Source of the DNA: Porifericola rhodea
GTDB taxonomy: Bacteria; Bacteroidota; Bacteroidia; Cytophagales; Cyclobacteriaceae
DNA: 64,000 bases
Assembly (NCBI RefSeq): GCF_030506305.1
Contig: NZ_CP119421.1
Coordinates: 3,798,501-3,862,500 of the forward strand
Direction of reading: 5' to 3'
Positions 36,328 to 45,625 of this stretch are shown piece after piece; the stretch's first letter is position 1, and each line of letters begins with the position of its first letter. The notes under the pieces were generated by a model. The model ran no database searches. It saw only the letters and a list, made by a program, of their open reading frames with translations, and was not told where the DNA came from. A program made the position numbers and the translations under genes.

Positions 36328-37260
36328 ACTTTTCTTAGCTCTCATGCTTTTTAGTTTTTCAAAAAGTTTCCTTTCTTCTTCACTTAAGTTCTTGGGTAGG
36401 TTTACCATCACTTTGGCGTAGAGGTCTCCTTTAGTATCACTGTCTTCTACGGGCATACCCAGTCCCTTTAATCTTAAGGTTTTACCATTTTCGGTGCCTT
36501 CTACAATATTTATTTTGATTTTACCCTTTAGGGTATTTACTTCAACTTTACCCCCAAGAATGGCGGTATATAAATCTATGGGCAAGTCGGTATAAAGGTC
36601 ACGTCCTTTGCGCTCAAACTGCTGATGAGGACTCACGCTTACATGCAGGTATAGATCTCCAGCAGGTCCGCCCTCCTGACCAGGCCCGCCTTTACCTTTT
36701 ATTCTTAAAGTTTTTCCGTCTTCAAGACCTGGTTTTAGCTTTATTCGGATTTTTTGGCCATTAACATGTATCAGGTGAGTGGCTCCATGATAAGCCTCCT
36801 CCAGGGTTATACTTATCTGAGCTTCAAGGTCTTGCCCTTTAAAGGCTTGTTGAAAACCAAATCCTCCACTACGCCTACCAGCGCTTCCTCCAAAGCCTCC
36901 AAAGAAGCTTTCAAAAAAGTCGGAAAAGCCTGAGTTGCCAAAAAGGTCATTTAAATCGCCCTCAAACTGTACTCTGGAGCCTTGTGGTCTTCCCCCGAAA
37001 CTGCCCCAGCCTGGATCAGGGCCATGTTGTTGATAGTATTTCCAGTTCGCACCTAACTCATCGTAGCGTTTACGCTTTTCGGGATCCTTTAGTACTTCAT
37101 AAGCTTCAGCAATGTCTTTAAACTTTTCTTCGGCTTCTTTATTGTCTGGGTTTTTATCAGGATGATATTTAACAGCTAACTTGCGGTACGCTTTTTTGAT
37201 AGCATCCTGAGAAGCACTTTTATCTACCCCTAGTATTTTGTAATAGTCTTTATAGTTCAT
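36316..37260 (-). CDS. DnaJ C-terminal domain co-chaperone (CbpA-like)
   Basis: A 314-residue J-domain protein when started at the ATG at 37260 ([16 protein letters not shown]). The open frame starts 11 codons earlier, but that stretch is not part of the J domain. Residues 1-70 form the J domain with HPD intact (YHPDKN). A Gly/Phe-rich linker with GFGFQQ-type repeats runs from about 80-135, and two beta-barrel peptide-binding domains follow. The Cys-rich zinc finger of DnaJ is absent, as in CbpA/DjlA-like proteins. It stimulates DnaK ATPase and delivers unfolded proteins. It is 90 bases from hsp20 on the same strand, with a terminator in between. Confidence 0.92.
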   Translation of the reverse strand: MNYKDYYKILGVDKSASQDAIKKAYRKLAVKYHPDKNPDNKEAEEKFKDIAEAYEVLKDPEKRKRYDELGANWKYYQQHGPDPGWGSFGGRPQGSRVQFEGDLNDLFGNSGFSDFFESFFGGFGGSAGRRSGGFGFQQAFKGQDLEAQISITLEEAYHGATHLIHVNGQKIRIKLKPGLEDGKTLRIKGKGGPGQEGGPAGDLYLHVSVSPHQQFERKGRDLYTDLPIDLYTAILGGKVEVNTLKGKIKINIVEGTENGKTLRLKGLGMPVEDSDTKGDLYAKVMVNLPKNLSEEERKLFEKLKSMRAKKSAYA

Positions 37261-37312
37261 AACTGCTATTGAATTTAGTAAAAAAGCGCGCAATGCTTAT
37301 GGCAAAGTAAAG

Positions 37313-37342
37313 TAAAAAAAAAGGCGAGTGTTAAACCCGCCT
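37313..37342 (-). terminator. Intrinsic terminator after hsp20
   Basis: On the minus strand AGGCG and CGCCT (37322-37326 with 37338-37342) pair over an 11-base loop and are followed by a run of nine T. It may allow some read-through to the dnaJ-like gene. Confidence 0.75.
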
Positions 37343-37350
37343 CTTCAGAC

Positions 37351-37791
37351 TTATGCGATTTCTATCATTCGGGCTGGCTTTTCTTTTGCCTCTTCTCTTT
37401 TAGGTACATTGAGGTAAAGAACACCATCCTTATATTTTGCGGCAATTTTATCCCCATTTACCTGATTTTTAGGTAGATGGAAGCTACGCTTAAAGCTCTG
37501 GTAGTGGAACTCTCTTCGCATATAGTTGCCCTCTTTATCGCTATCTTCTTTTTTATCTTCTATCTGCGCAGCGATGGTTAACACGTCTTTATCAATTTCT
37601 ATCTTGAAATCTTCTTTTTTCATGCCCGGTACAGCTACTTCCAGTTCGTAAGCATCTTTGTTCTCTTTTACGTTAACTGCAGGAGTGCTATTAAAGCCGG
37701 CATTTTCGTGGCCAAACCATTGGTCTAGTTCTTTAGTAAAATTGTCGTCAAAGAACTTAGGCATCCAGTTGTTATATCTTATAAGTGTCAT
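37351..37791 (-). CDS. Small heat-shock protein (Hsp20/alpha-crystallin family)
   Basis: A 146-residue small heat-shock protein. The alpha-crystallin domain covers about residues 38-135 (PAVNVKENKDAYELEVAVPGMKKEDFKIEIDKDVLTIAA, then FKRSFHLPKNQVNGDKIAAKYKDGVLYLNVPK). The C-terminal tail has no clear I-x-I/V motif (ARMIEIA ends IEI, which partly satisfies it). Such proteins form oligomers that hold unfolding proteins for DnaK/DnaJ. It is transcribed leftward from a region with inverted repeats shared with the SLC12-like transporter on the other strand, and is followed by its own terminator and a dnaJ-like gene. Confidence 0.94.
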   Translation of the reverse strand: MTLIRYNNWMPKFFDDNFTKELDQWFGHENAGFNSTPAVNVKENKDAYELEVAVPGMKKEDFKIEIDKDVLTIAAQIEDKKEDSDKEGNYMRREFHYQSFKRSFHLPKNQVNGDKIAAKYKDGVLYLNVPKREEAKEKPARMIEIA

Positions 37792-37886
37792 AGTTTTATG
37801 TATTTATGTTATCGTAATTGATTTCAATCTTTTGATTACAAACTGAATACCAAGCCAAAAAAAGGGCTATTTTGATTGCAGGTAGT

Positions 37887-37938
37887 GTCATTATGGCGCA
37901 TAAAGCACATAATATTTAAAAAATAATGACATAATGTC
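37887..37938. promoter_or_regulatory. Overlapping inverted repeats between hsp20 and the SLC12-like gene
   Basis: GTCATTAT (37887-37894) and ATAATGAC (37923-37930) form an 8-base inverted repeat with a 28-base spacer. The right arm overlaps the palindrome GACATAATGTC (37928-37938). CATTATG occurs in both arms on opposite strands. This is a candidate operator for the divergent genes. Confidence 0.4.
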
Positions 37939-38022
37939 TTGTTTTGTTGTGTCTTTTTGCTAACACTGGTACGTATAAATGGTTTGGAAGGCAGCATTCA
38001 TGTAAAAACTCAGTAAACTTAT

Positions 38023-40230
38023 ATGAGATTTATCTCTCGCGTTGCTCAAAACGTATCGAGCTCATCATCAGACAATGGCAAATTAGGAACCTTTGGAGGA
38101 GTCTTTGTCCCATCTCTTCTAACCATTTTAGGAGTAATAATGTATTTGCGCTTTGGTTGGGTAGTAGGAAATGTAGGTCTGGTGGGCACTCTTCTGATCG
38201 TGACTCTTTCTACCAGCATTACGTTTTTGACCTCTCTTTCTATTGCTGCTATATCAACAGATCAGGTAGTGCGTACGGGGGGGGCATACTACATGATTAG
38301 CCGATCATTAGGAATAGAAACGGGTGGAGCAGTAGGCATACCCTTGTTTTTGGCGCAGGCTCTTTCAGTTGCCCTGTATGTCATTGGCTTTGCCGAAAGT
38401 TTAACTGATGTCTTTCCGGTACTTAATATTAAAATAGTAGGCATAGTAGTAACTATAGGAATTGCCATGCTTGCTCTGTTTTCTACTAAAGCCACCATAC
38501 GTTCTCAGTACTTCATTTTGGCGGCCATAGCCATCTCCTTATTATCTCTGATTTTTGGAAAGCCCCTGGAAGCTACAAACGTAGAAATGTGGGGAGCTCC
38601 CTCCGAAAAGAGTGAAAGTTTTTGGGTTGTATTTGCTGTATTTTTCCCCGCCGTTACTGGTATTATGGCTGGTGTTAATTTGTCTGGAGATCTGGAGAAC
38701 CCTTCACGTTCCATTCCTAAAGGAACATTCATGGCAGTAGGCGTAGGATATATCATTTATATGACGCTTCCTATAATTTTGGCCAGTCGTGCTGATGCTA
38801 TAACCTTATTAAGTGACCCATTGGTTATGCGGAGAATCTCCTGGTGGGGAGATGCCATACTGTTAGGAGTCTGGGGGGCTACACTTTCCAGCGCCGTAGG
38901 TAGTATTTTAGGTGCACCGCGCATTCTGCAGGCCCTGGCTAAAGACAGAGTTTTGCCTCATTATATGCAATGGTTAGGTAAGGGTACAGGTAAAGACAAC
39001 ATACCACGTGCTGGTACCCTTCTAACTATGGTAGTTGCTATACTAGCTGTATATTTAGGAAATCTGGATGTGATAGCTCCAGTGCTCAGTATGTTTTTTC
39101 TGACAACTTATGGAGTGCTTAATATTGCCGCCGGTATTGAGACCCTTCTAGGAAGCCCCTCTTTCAGACCTAGCTTTAAAGTTCACTGGGCTTTTTCATT
39201 TTTAGGAGCTGCGGGTTGTCTGGCAGTAATGTTTCTAATTAATGCTACGGCTACCTTAGTTGCTGCCTTTTTCGTAAGTGTGATATTTGTCTGGCTGAAA
39301 AGAAGAGGCATACAGACTGCCTTTGGAGACGTACGTAGAGGGCTTTGGCTGGCAGTAGCCCGTTCTGCATTGCTGAGGGTAAACAAGATACCAGATGCTA
39401 AAAACTGGCGACCCAATATATTGATACTCTCTGGTGCTCCTACCAAGCGTTGGCATTTGATTACGCTGGGTGCAGACTTTACCGGAGGCCAGGCTTTGAT
39501 GACGGTTTCTACAGTTATAAAAGCTCCTGATGTTCCTTTTGAGCGCCTCCAGAAAATGGAAGATAATATTCGGGAGTTTTTGCAAAGCCGTAGGGTGCAG
39601 GCTCTGGTGAGGGTAGTAAGTGCGGAAGATCCGTTTGTAGGTGGAGAACGCTTGGTGAGTATGTACGGGATTGGTGGCCTGGTACCGAATACAGTTATGC
39701 TCGGAGATACGCAGGAGATGTCTCATCATAGGCCATACTGCGATATGATCAGGCATTTTTATGAGGCTCGGCGAAATGTAATCATCGTTCGTGCTGAAGA
39801 AGACGACAACTTTGGCGAGCGAAAAAGGATTGATCTTTGGTGGGGAGGGCTTAACAAAAACGGAGGCCTTATGCTGCTAATGACATATCTTCTGCACAAT
39901 AGTCTCAACTGGCAAAATGCTGATGTGGTAGTAAAAATGGTGGTTTCAGATGAGAGTGCCGAAGAAAAGACGCGTAAAAATATTGACGATATCATTCATA
40001 ATATGAGGGTGAAATTTGACCGACAGGTTATCGTTTCTCATGGAAGGTCATTTTGGGAAATCCTTCACGAGGAGTCACAAGAGGCAGACTTAGTAATGTT
40101 AGGATTAGCCGAACCTAAAGATACGTTTTTAGAGTATTACGAAGACCTCAGTAGAAAGACTCTTGAGTTGCCACCTACTGTCTTTGTATTGGCAGCACAG
40201 GAGTTAGACTTTAAGGAAGTATTACTTTAA
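38023..40230 (+). CDS. SLC12-like cation-chloride cotransporter (APC superfamily)
   Basis: A 735-residue membrane transporter. Residues about 20-430 contain roughly 11-12 transmembrane segments with an APC-superfamily start (KLGTFGGVFVPSLLTILGVIMYLRFGWVVGNVGLVGTLLIV), a sequence characteristic of Na-K-Cl/K-Cl (SLC12) cotransporters. The large cytoplasmic C-terminal domain (about 440-735: NWRPNILILSGAPTKRWHLITLGADFT, RRNVIIVRAEEDDNFGERKRIDLWWGGLNKNGGLMLLMTYLL and VILGLAEPKD-like EADLVMLGLAEPKDTFLEYY) matches the SLC12 C-terminal domain. Bacterial members of this family are often annotated as amino acid permeases. Substrate not certain; a cation-chloride or amino-acid role both fit. It is divergent from hsp20. 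Confidence 0.85.
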   Translation: MRFISRVAQNVSSSSSDNGKLGTFGGVFVPSLLTILGVIMYLRFGWVVGNVGLVGTLLIVTLSTSITFLTSLSIAAISTDQVVRTGGAYYMISRSLGIETGGAVGIPLFLAQALSVALYVIGFAESLTDVFPVLNIKIVGIVVTIGIAMLALFSTKATIRSQYFILAAIAISLLSLIFGKPLEATNVEMWGAPSEKSESFWVVFAVFFPAVTGIMAGVNLSGDLENPSRSIPKGTFMAVGVGYIIYMTLPIILASRADAITLLSDPLVMRRISWWGDAILLGVWGATLSSAVGSILGAPRILQALAKDRVLPHYMQWLGKGTGKDNIPRAGTLLTMVVAILAVYLGNLDVIAPVLSMFFLTTYGVLNIAAGIETLLGSPSFRPSFKVHWAFSFLGAAGCLAVMFLINATATLVAAFFVSVIFVWLKRRGIQTAFGDVRRGLWLAVARSALLRVNKIPDAKNWRPNILILSGAPTKRWHLITLGADFTGGQALMTVSTVIKAPDVPFERLQKMEDNIREFLQSRRVQALVRVVSAEDPFVGGERLVSMYGIGGLVPNTVMLGDTQEMSHHRPYCDMIRHFYEARRNVIIVRAEEDDNFGERKRIDLWWGGLNKNGGLMLLMTYLLHNSLNWQNADVVVKMVVSDESAEEKTRKNIDDIIHNMRVKFDRQVIVSHGRSFWEILHEESQEADLVMLGLAEPKDTFLEYYEDLSRKTLELPPTVFVLAAQELDFKEVLL

Positions 40231-40395
40231 CTCTGGTGTAAAAGATAAAATTGTGGGCTAAAACTGAAGAAATGGGGTGTATTATTTTTTACTGATCTTA
40301 AACAGATAGTGATAATTAAGTCGTATCAGGCAGTAGAAATAACGTAATATGGGTATAAAATCAAGTATAGATGGGTAAACCATAAGCTTGAGGAT

Positions 40396-40644
40396 TTAAT
40401 AAAGACTATCCAGATGGATAAAGTCAGAATAGTTTTGAAACAGCTCTTTTTCTTCATGAGCGATAACCTCACAGATACGGTTAGTTCGTACATCATACCA
40501 AACTTCCGCGTAAAACTGTTCTAATTGAAACAAGCCTATCAAATAAGGAAATGACTGCCTACGCATAATCAGTTGACCATGCTCTAGTGCAAACTTCTCT
40601 TTATAATGTAGCGCCAGTAAGTCGAATTCCTGTATGTTCAACAT
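40396..40644 (-). CDS. Small protein of unknown function
   Basis: An 82-residue soluble protein, with no signal peptide or membrane segment and no recognised family. The sequence is rich in aromatic and charged residues (LLALHYKEKFALEHGQLIMRRQSFPYLIGLFQLEQFYAEVWYDV), with a plausible alpha/beta pattern. A similar opening (a short N-terminal helix, then REKxA-type residues) is common in small Bacteroidota-specific proteins, but I cannot name one. It lies alone between the SLC12-like gene and nadE, convergent with the former. The ATG at 40644 is the only good start. Moderately likely to be real because the composition is protein-like, with no overlapping stronger ORF. Confidence 0.55.
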   Translation of the reverse strand: MLNIQEFDLLALHYKEKFALEHGQLIMRRQSFPYLIGLFQLEQFYAEVWYDVRTNRICEVIAHEEKELFQNYSDFIHLDSLY

Positions 40645-40785
40645 ATAGCAATCTGTCTATTTATCAGTGCAGACTGCAAATAAATGACGAAACTCTCTGA
40701 CTATTTTTCCTATTAGCTCTTAAATGTGCCCGAGGTAATATATACTGAGAATTACGTAATATATGTCAGGTACAAAATTGAGCGT

Positions 40786-42669
40786 TTATAGTTCATCAAG
40801 CTCTCGGAGTTCTTCTTCAAATCCGCCAGAAAGTATAGGGAATCTGCACCAGGTTTTAGGGTCTACATTGAAATCATCCACGTGGAAGGCAGGAGCAACT
40901 CTCTCTCTTTTCCACTGATTTCTAGACCATAAGCGGAAAAACTTTTTAATGTGAGTTTTAAGAAGTTCATCGTCTTCCAGCTTTTCGGCTAAAAGTATAC
41001 GATAGACTTCAGTAGGTGGAAGCCATTTGCGAATAGCTAATCTTTCAATCTGTGCCAAAATAGGGTAGGGCATCAGATCATTTTCATCTGTTTGGGTACG
41101 TTCTAGCGGACGTAGCTCAGCAGTAGGGTTTAGGCTATTTACTTTGGCTAACCCAGTGTATCCTAATTCCTGCTCAGCCCATCGTAACCATTGTAGTAAA
41201 AAATACTTATCAACTGCAGCTATGGGTGCTATGCTGCCGCTGGTGTCGCCATCCATAGTGGTGTACCCAACATCAGCCTCACTTCTATTATTGGTCGCAA
41301 TTAGTAATGCTCCTTTTATATTGGTAAGCATCCATATACCCGGAATTCTTACCCTTGCCTGTATATTCTGAAGCGCTATGTCATCAGCTTCCCAGCTCAT
41401 CTTTCTTTCGAGCGCATTTTCAATTGTCTGGCGGTAAGTAGCGACGTTCTCATCCACCTTCCACTGAAAAAAAGTAGCACCAATTGAGCTTGCTAGAGAA
41501 AGAGCCGCATTTAGTGTATCGTCAGAAGAGTTAACAGTTCCCTGATAGGCTGTGGTTAACAATACTTTAGTAATAGCTTTTGCAATCTCTAAATCATTGG
41601 GGAGAGATTGTTTTTCAATATGTTGCAATAATTCAGTAAGACCAGCCTTTTGCAGAAATTTTCTATAACCTAACTCTCGCACTCCTCTTCGGATCATTTC
41701 GGCGACCAGAACTGTACAGCTTGAAGAGTCAGCACCTCCACTAAGGGAGATCACATAACCCTTTGAACGACTTTTACGCATATAATCAAAAAGCCCCAGG
41801 GTTTGAGCGCGTACAAACTCAACTTCCTTCGCTTTACTATCTTTAGAGCTAGCTGCTTCTGAATATTCCGGGTGAGCAAAATCTATTAAACTACTTAGAA
41901 TATTTATATTTTCGTAGGAGAAGCGCTGGTTCTTCTGAAGCAGTTTTCCCTCTTGAGCAATCATTATTTCTCCGTCAAAAATAATTCTGCCAGACTCATT
42001 GCCCAGCATATTAGCAAACACATAAGTGCAGCTAAACTCTTTGCTGGCGGGTATCACTAAAGTCTCACGATAAGCAGATTTGTTAAAAGAAAAATGACTG
42101 GCACTTGGGTTAAGAATAAGGTCTACACCTTTTTCGGCATGGCGGTACCCAGGTCTTTCCTTCAGTCTCCATGCATCTTCACAAATCTCAAAAGCTATTT
42201 TTAATCCTCTTGCTTCATGTATCAGGTCACCGATAGGATAGTCTTTACCAAGGATATGTATTTTCTCCTGACGATTGGCAGGCCAGGGAGTAAACCAGCG
42301 TGTTTCGTAGTGTACGCCATCATTAGCCAAAAACTGTTTGGCCGTAAAGCCAAGAATCTCCTGGTTGTGGATGAGGCAGGCGACATTATAATTTTTATTC
42401 TCATACTTTAGGGGGAGCCCTACTGCCACCGTAATGTCGCTACAAACAGTCGTAATTTCTTTCAGCTGAAGTAAGGCTTTCTCATAGAGCCAATCACTTA
42501 GAAAAAGGTCTTCGCAACCATAACCACAAATCGTAAGCTCAGGCAGGCAAAGTATATCTACTTCCTGTTCTTTTGCTTCTTCTATTGCGAAAACTATGTT
42601 GTCAAAGTTTGTTTTCCAGTCAATTGGAATCTGGTTAAGGGCGGCGCCTGCAACTCTAAGTTTACTCAT
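40786..42669 (-). CDS. nadE: Glutamine-dependent NAD+ synthase
   Basis: A 627-residue cytoplasmic two-domain enzyme that converts nicotinic acid adenine dinucleotide to NAD+, using glutamine as the ammonia source. The N-terminal glutaminase (carbon-nitrogen hydrolase) domain covers about residues 1-290, with the catalytic Cys in FEICEDAW and the Glu/Lys partners upstream. The synthetase domain has the ATP P-loop SLSGGADSSSCTVL and TTMDGDTSGSIAPIAAVDKYFLL. Length is normal for the long form. It is the last gene of the acpP-fabF-rnc-nadE run, 36 bases after rnc. With pncB at 47 kb, two steps of NAD salvage from nicotinate are encoded in this window. Confidence 0.95.
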   Translation of the reverse strand: MSKLRVAGAALNQIPIDWKTNFDNIVFAIEEAKEQEVDILCLPELTICGYGCEDLFLSDWLYEKALLQLKEITTVCSDITVAVGLPLKYENKNYNVACLIHNQEILGFTAKQFLANDGVHYETRWFTPWPANRQEKIHILGKDYPIGDLIHEARGLKIAFEICEDAWRLKERPGYRHAEKGVDLILNPSASHFSFNKSAYRETLVIPASKEFSCTYVFANMLGNESGRIIFDGEIMIAQEGKLLQKNQRFSYENINILSSLIDFAHPEYSEAASSKDSKAKEVEFVRAQTLGLFDYMRKSRSKGYVISLSGGADSSSCTVLVAEMIRRGVRELGYRKFLQKAGLTELLQHIEKQSLPNDLEIAKAITKVLLTTAYQGTVNSSDDTLNAALSLASSIGATFFQWKVDENVATYRQTIENALERKMSWEADDIALQNIQARVRIPGIWMLTNIKGALLIATNNRSEADVGYTTMDGDTSGSIAPIAAVDKYFLLQWLRWAEQELGYTGLAKVNSLNPTAELRPLERTQTDENDLMPYPILAQIERLAIRKWLPPTEVYRILLAEKLEDDELLKTHIKKFFRLWSRNQWKRERVAPAFHVDDFNVDPKTWCRFPILSGGFEEELRELDEL

Positions 42670-42705
42670 GAGAAAAGTTTAGAAAATAAAGCTAAATAAG
42701 CCAAA

Positions 42706-43524
42706 CTACTCGTCTTCGCTTTCAGTATCAAGTATTTCTAAAGCTTTTTGAGACGCACTTTGTTCGGCCTTCTTTTTACTTAAACCACTTCCGGTACATA
42801 TTGGATTCCCATCTATAGTGATTTGAGCAATAAATTCTTTGAACTGGGCATTACCTAAAGTATCTACAATTTCAAAGCGGATATCTTTATTGCTTTTTTG
42901 AGCCCATTCAATGATAGTGCTCTTGTAGTTAGGGTTGGTGCTGATGATATTTTCCAGGTCAAAGTGGGGGGTAAGCAGTCGCTTCAGAATAAAATTTTTA
43001 CAATAGCTAAAGCCTTTATCCAGATACACGGCACCTACGAGTGCTTCTAGCGTATCGCCATCAATAGATTTATGGCTTAATTTGCTCTTTCCGTTGGAGT
43101 GTAGGTTTGACTGGTCATAAACAATAATATTGCTTACACCAATCTTTTTGGCCACCTTGTTCAGAGATTCACGATTGACAATACGTGAGCGAATATCTGT
43201 AAGGAAGCCTTCGTCTTTGTACGGATATTTTTTGAAGAGGTACTCTGCTACTACAGTACTTAGTACCGCATCGCCAAGGTATTCCAGCCTTTCGTTAGAC
43301 TCTTTAAGACCGAACATGTTTTTCTTGGCAACAGAAATATGTTTAGTGGCCAGTCGGTAAAGTTCCAGGTTTACCGGATAGCTACCGACTATCCGTTTAA
43401 TAGCTTCAATCAGGCGTTTGTCCTCATCAGGATAAGCGCGTACACTTTTAAGTATCCAGGTAGGTAGGATACAAATAAGAAGCGTAGTAAAAGCACTTTT
43501 AAACCTGCTGAGGACAGGGACCAC
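42706..43524 (-). CDS. rnc: Ribonuclease III
   Basis: A 272-residue double-strand RNA endonuclease that processes rRNA precursors and mRNAs. The signature motif NERLEYLGDAVLSTVVAEYL (residues about 77-96) holds the catalytic acidic residues, with a second GDTLEALVGAVYLDKGF segment. The C-terminal dsRNA-binding domain spans about 195-265 (STIIEWAQKSNKDIRF, ending KKKAEQSASQKALEIL). It starts at a GTG whose last base overlaps the fabF stop (TAGTG), so the two are translationally coupled. The N-terminus contains about 30 residues more than most RNase III proteins (SAFTTLLICILPTWILKSVRA), so a downstream start is possible. Confidence 0.95.
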   Translation of the reverse strand: MVPVLSRFKSAFTTLLICILPTWILKSVRAYPDEDKRLIEAIKRIVGSYPVNLELYRLATKHISVAKKNMFGLKESNERLEYLGDAVLSTVVAEYLFKKYPYKDEGFLTDIRSRIVNRESLNKVAKKIGVSNIIVYDQSNLHSNGKSKLSHKSIDGDTLEALVGAVYLDKGFSYCKNFILKRLLTPHFDLENIISTNPNYKSTIIEWAQKSNKDIRFEIVDTLGNAQFKEFIAQITIDGNPICTGSGLSKKKAEQSASQKALEILDTESEDE

Positions 43525-44777
43525 TAAGCATCAAATTTTCTGAAAACTACTGATGTATTGTGTCCTCCAAAGCCGAAAGTATTACTGATAGCAGTATTTA
43601 CTGTTCTTTCCTGAGCTTTATTGAAAGTCAAGTTAAGCTTCGGATCTATGTTCTCATCATCCGTAAAATGGTTGATGGTAGGTGGCACAAGGTTATTCTG
43701 AATGGCCATAATTGTGGCTACAGACTCTATAGCTCCGGCGGCACCTAAAAGGTGACCCGTCATAGACTTGGTAGAGCTAATGTTAAGTTTGTAGGCATGA
43801 TCGCCAAAGACATCTTTAATGGCATTTACTTCGCTGATGTCACCTAAAGAGGTAGAAGTACCATGTACATTAATGTAATCTACTTCGCTAGGGTCTATTC
43901 CGGCATCTTTAAGGGCAAGTAACATCACCTGCTTTACACCCACACCGTCGGGATGTGGAGCAGTGATATGATAGGCGTCGCCTGTCATGCCATTACCGAT
44001 AACTTCAGCATAAATTTTAGCACCACGTGCTTTGGCGTGCTCATACTCTTCAAGGATAAGCGCTCCGGCACCTTCACCTAATACAAAGCCGTCACGGTCT
44101 TTGTCAAACGGGCGAGAGGCGGTTTCTGGAGCATCATTTCTTTCAGAAAGAGCTTTCATAGCCCCAAAACCTCCTACTCCAGCTTCGCAAACAGCAGCTT
44201 CAGAACCACCAGTTACAATCATATCGGCTTTACCTAGCTTGATGTAGGTATAAGAGTCAATAATTGCATGAGTAGCAGAAGCGCAGGCAGAAACTGTAGA
44301 GAAGTTAGGGCCGCGAAAACCGTACTTTATCGAGATATGACCAGGAGTAATATCCACGATCATTTTAGGGATAAAGAAAGGATTAAAACGAGGTGTACCA
44401 TCCCCCTGTGCAAAATAAGACACTTCATCCTGAAATGTTTTAAGTCCACCAATACCAGAACCCCAGATTACACCTATGCGCTCAGGATCTAGCTTATCTA
44501 GTGCTAGCTGAGCATCTTGTATGGCTTCGTCTGCCGCCACCATAGCATATTGGGTGCAGGCGTCCATTTTTCTGGCTTCTTTTCTATCAAAATAATTAAT
44601 AGGGTCGAAGTTCTTTAGTTCACAGGCAAATCTGGTTTTAAATTTCTCCGCATCAAAACTAGTAATGGGAGCAGACCCACTTACTCCATTAGATAAACCC
44701 TGCCAATACTCAGCAACGGTATTTCCTAAAGGGGTAAGTGCGCCTAATCCTGTAACTACAACTCTCCTTGAATTCAT
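43524..44777 (-). CDS. fabF: 3-oxoacyl-ACP synthase II (FabF)
   Basis: A 417-residue condensing enzyme of fatty-acid elongation, which joins malonyl-ACP to acyl-ACP. The catalytic Cys165 (STVSACASATHA) and His305 (VHGTSTS), Lys337 and His342 (STKSMTGHLLGAAG) are all in place, and the length is normal. The C-terminal NTAISNTFGFGGHNTSVVFR is the family end signature. It is 27 bases after acpP and overlaps the rnc start by one base, a very common order in Bacteroidota (acpP-fabF-rnc). Regulation follows the acpP promoter. Confidence 0.96.
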   Translation of the reverse strand: MNSRRVVVTGLGALTPLGNTVAEYWQGLSNGVSGSAPITSFDAEKFKTRFACELKNFDPINYFDRKEARKMDACTQYAMVAADEAIQDAQLALDKLDPERIGVIWGSGIGGLKTFQDEVSYFAQGDGTPRFNPFFIPKMIVDITPGHISIKYGFRGPNFSTVSACASATHAIIDSYTYIKLGKADMIVTGGSEAAVCEAGVGGFGAMKALSERNDAPETASRPFDKDRDGFVLGEGAGALILEEYEHAKARGAKIYAEVIGNGMTGDAYHITAPHPDGVGVKQVMLLALKDAGIDPSEVDYINVHGTSTSLGDISEVNAIKDVFGDHAYKLNISSTKSMTGHLLGAAGAIESVATIMAIQNNLVPPTINHFTDDENIDPKLNLTFNKAQERTVNTAISNTFGFGGHNTSVVFRKFDA

Positions 44778-44804
44778 AAAAAGGGGATAGCTTCTATAAA
44801 TTAT

Positions 44805-45041
44805 TTACTTTACGTTTTCTTCCAGGTAAGAAATTGCCTGGCCAACAGTAGCGATATTTTCAGCCTGATCATCAGGAATAGAAATGTTAAATTCTTTTTC
44901 AAATTCCATGATCAGCTCTACTGTGTCCAGTGAATCGGCACCTAGATCGTTGGTGAAGCTTGCTTCAGGAGTCACCTCAGACTCTTCTACTCCAAGCTTG
45001 TCAATAATAATACCTTTTACTTTTTGCGCTATTTCTGACAT
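44805..45041 (-). CDS. acpP: Acyl carrier protein
   Basis: A 78-residue acidic carrier protein that holds growing acyl chains in fatty-acid synthesis. Ser37 in [10 protein letters not shown] is the 4'-phosphopantetheine attachment site. The helical pattern and length fit the family exactly. It is the first gene of the acpP-fabF-rnc-nadE operon. The upstream region shared with the IPExxVDY gene is 157 bases; on the minus strand a TTTG box followed after 22 bases by TACTTTGC could serve as promoter, though this is an imperfect match. Confidence 0.97.
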   Translation of the reverse strand: MSEIAQKVKGIIIDKLGVEESEVTPEASFTNDLGADSLDTVELIMEFEKEFNISIPDDQAENIATVGQAISYLEENVK

Positions 45042-45198
45042 TTTTAATAGGATTTTTGAGTTAACGGCGCAAAGTAAAGCATTTTACTTTAATAAAGTCA
45101 AACTTATTTTTTTGATTCTTTATTTTATCCCAAGCGCCAAAATTAGTTAAATTGCCCGGAGTTTTAATAATTACTGTATGACCTAATCCATTTTTCAT

Positions 45199-45624
45199 AT
45201 GACAAAAAGCCGCGAATTACAGATTAGCATACCATGCAATTTTGATTTACTCGGCTTAGTTACTACAGCTAAAGAATATAAGCTGGCATGGTCTCTTAAC
45301 CATTGCCTAGGACTTAAGTTAGCAAAATCTCAGGATTTAGTCATTAATTTTGTACATGATCGAGAGATTATCATCTCCAATTACACTTATATAACTACTC
45401 ATTGTACTTTCAGGCTACTAAAAAATTATGCGATTTCTGAGCCGGCCAATGATTATTTGCTTCCGGAGTTAAAGAATATAGACTATTTTCTACTCATTAA
45501 AAATGAAAGTGATACCTTTGAGCTCGATAATTATGTGGAACGCCTGGGGGAGATAGATATTATACAGTCATTTACACCAATTAATATTGATAATCTAGAT
45601 AATAAAGAAAACCTGATTTTTTAG
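45199..45624 (+). CDS. IPExxVDY family protein
   Basis: A 141-residue protein of the IPExxVDY family, named for its conserved IPE-x-x-VDY motif; here the motif reads LPELKNIDYFLLIK (residues about 88-101). Such proteins are restricted to Bacteroidota and typically lie directly next to pyk and acpP, as they do here. Function unknown. It is divergent from acpP and its stop is followed after a single base by the pyk start, so the two are co-transcribed and coupled. The deviation Ile/Leu and Val/Ile in the motif is conservative. Confidence 0.85.
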   Translation: MTKSRELQISIPCNFDLLGLVTTAKEYKLAWSLNHCLGLKLAKSQDLVINFVHDREIIISNYTYITTHCTFRLLKNYAISEPANDYLLPELKNIDYFLLIKNESDTFELDNYVERLGEIDIIQSFTPINIDNLDNKENLIF

Positions 45625-45625
45625 C

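Noticed and set aside
39256-39756. 166-codon minus-strand ORF
   Set aside because: Antisense shadow of the SLC12-like transporter, which has clear domain structure in the opposite frame.
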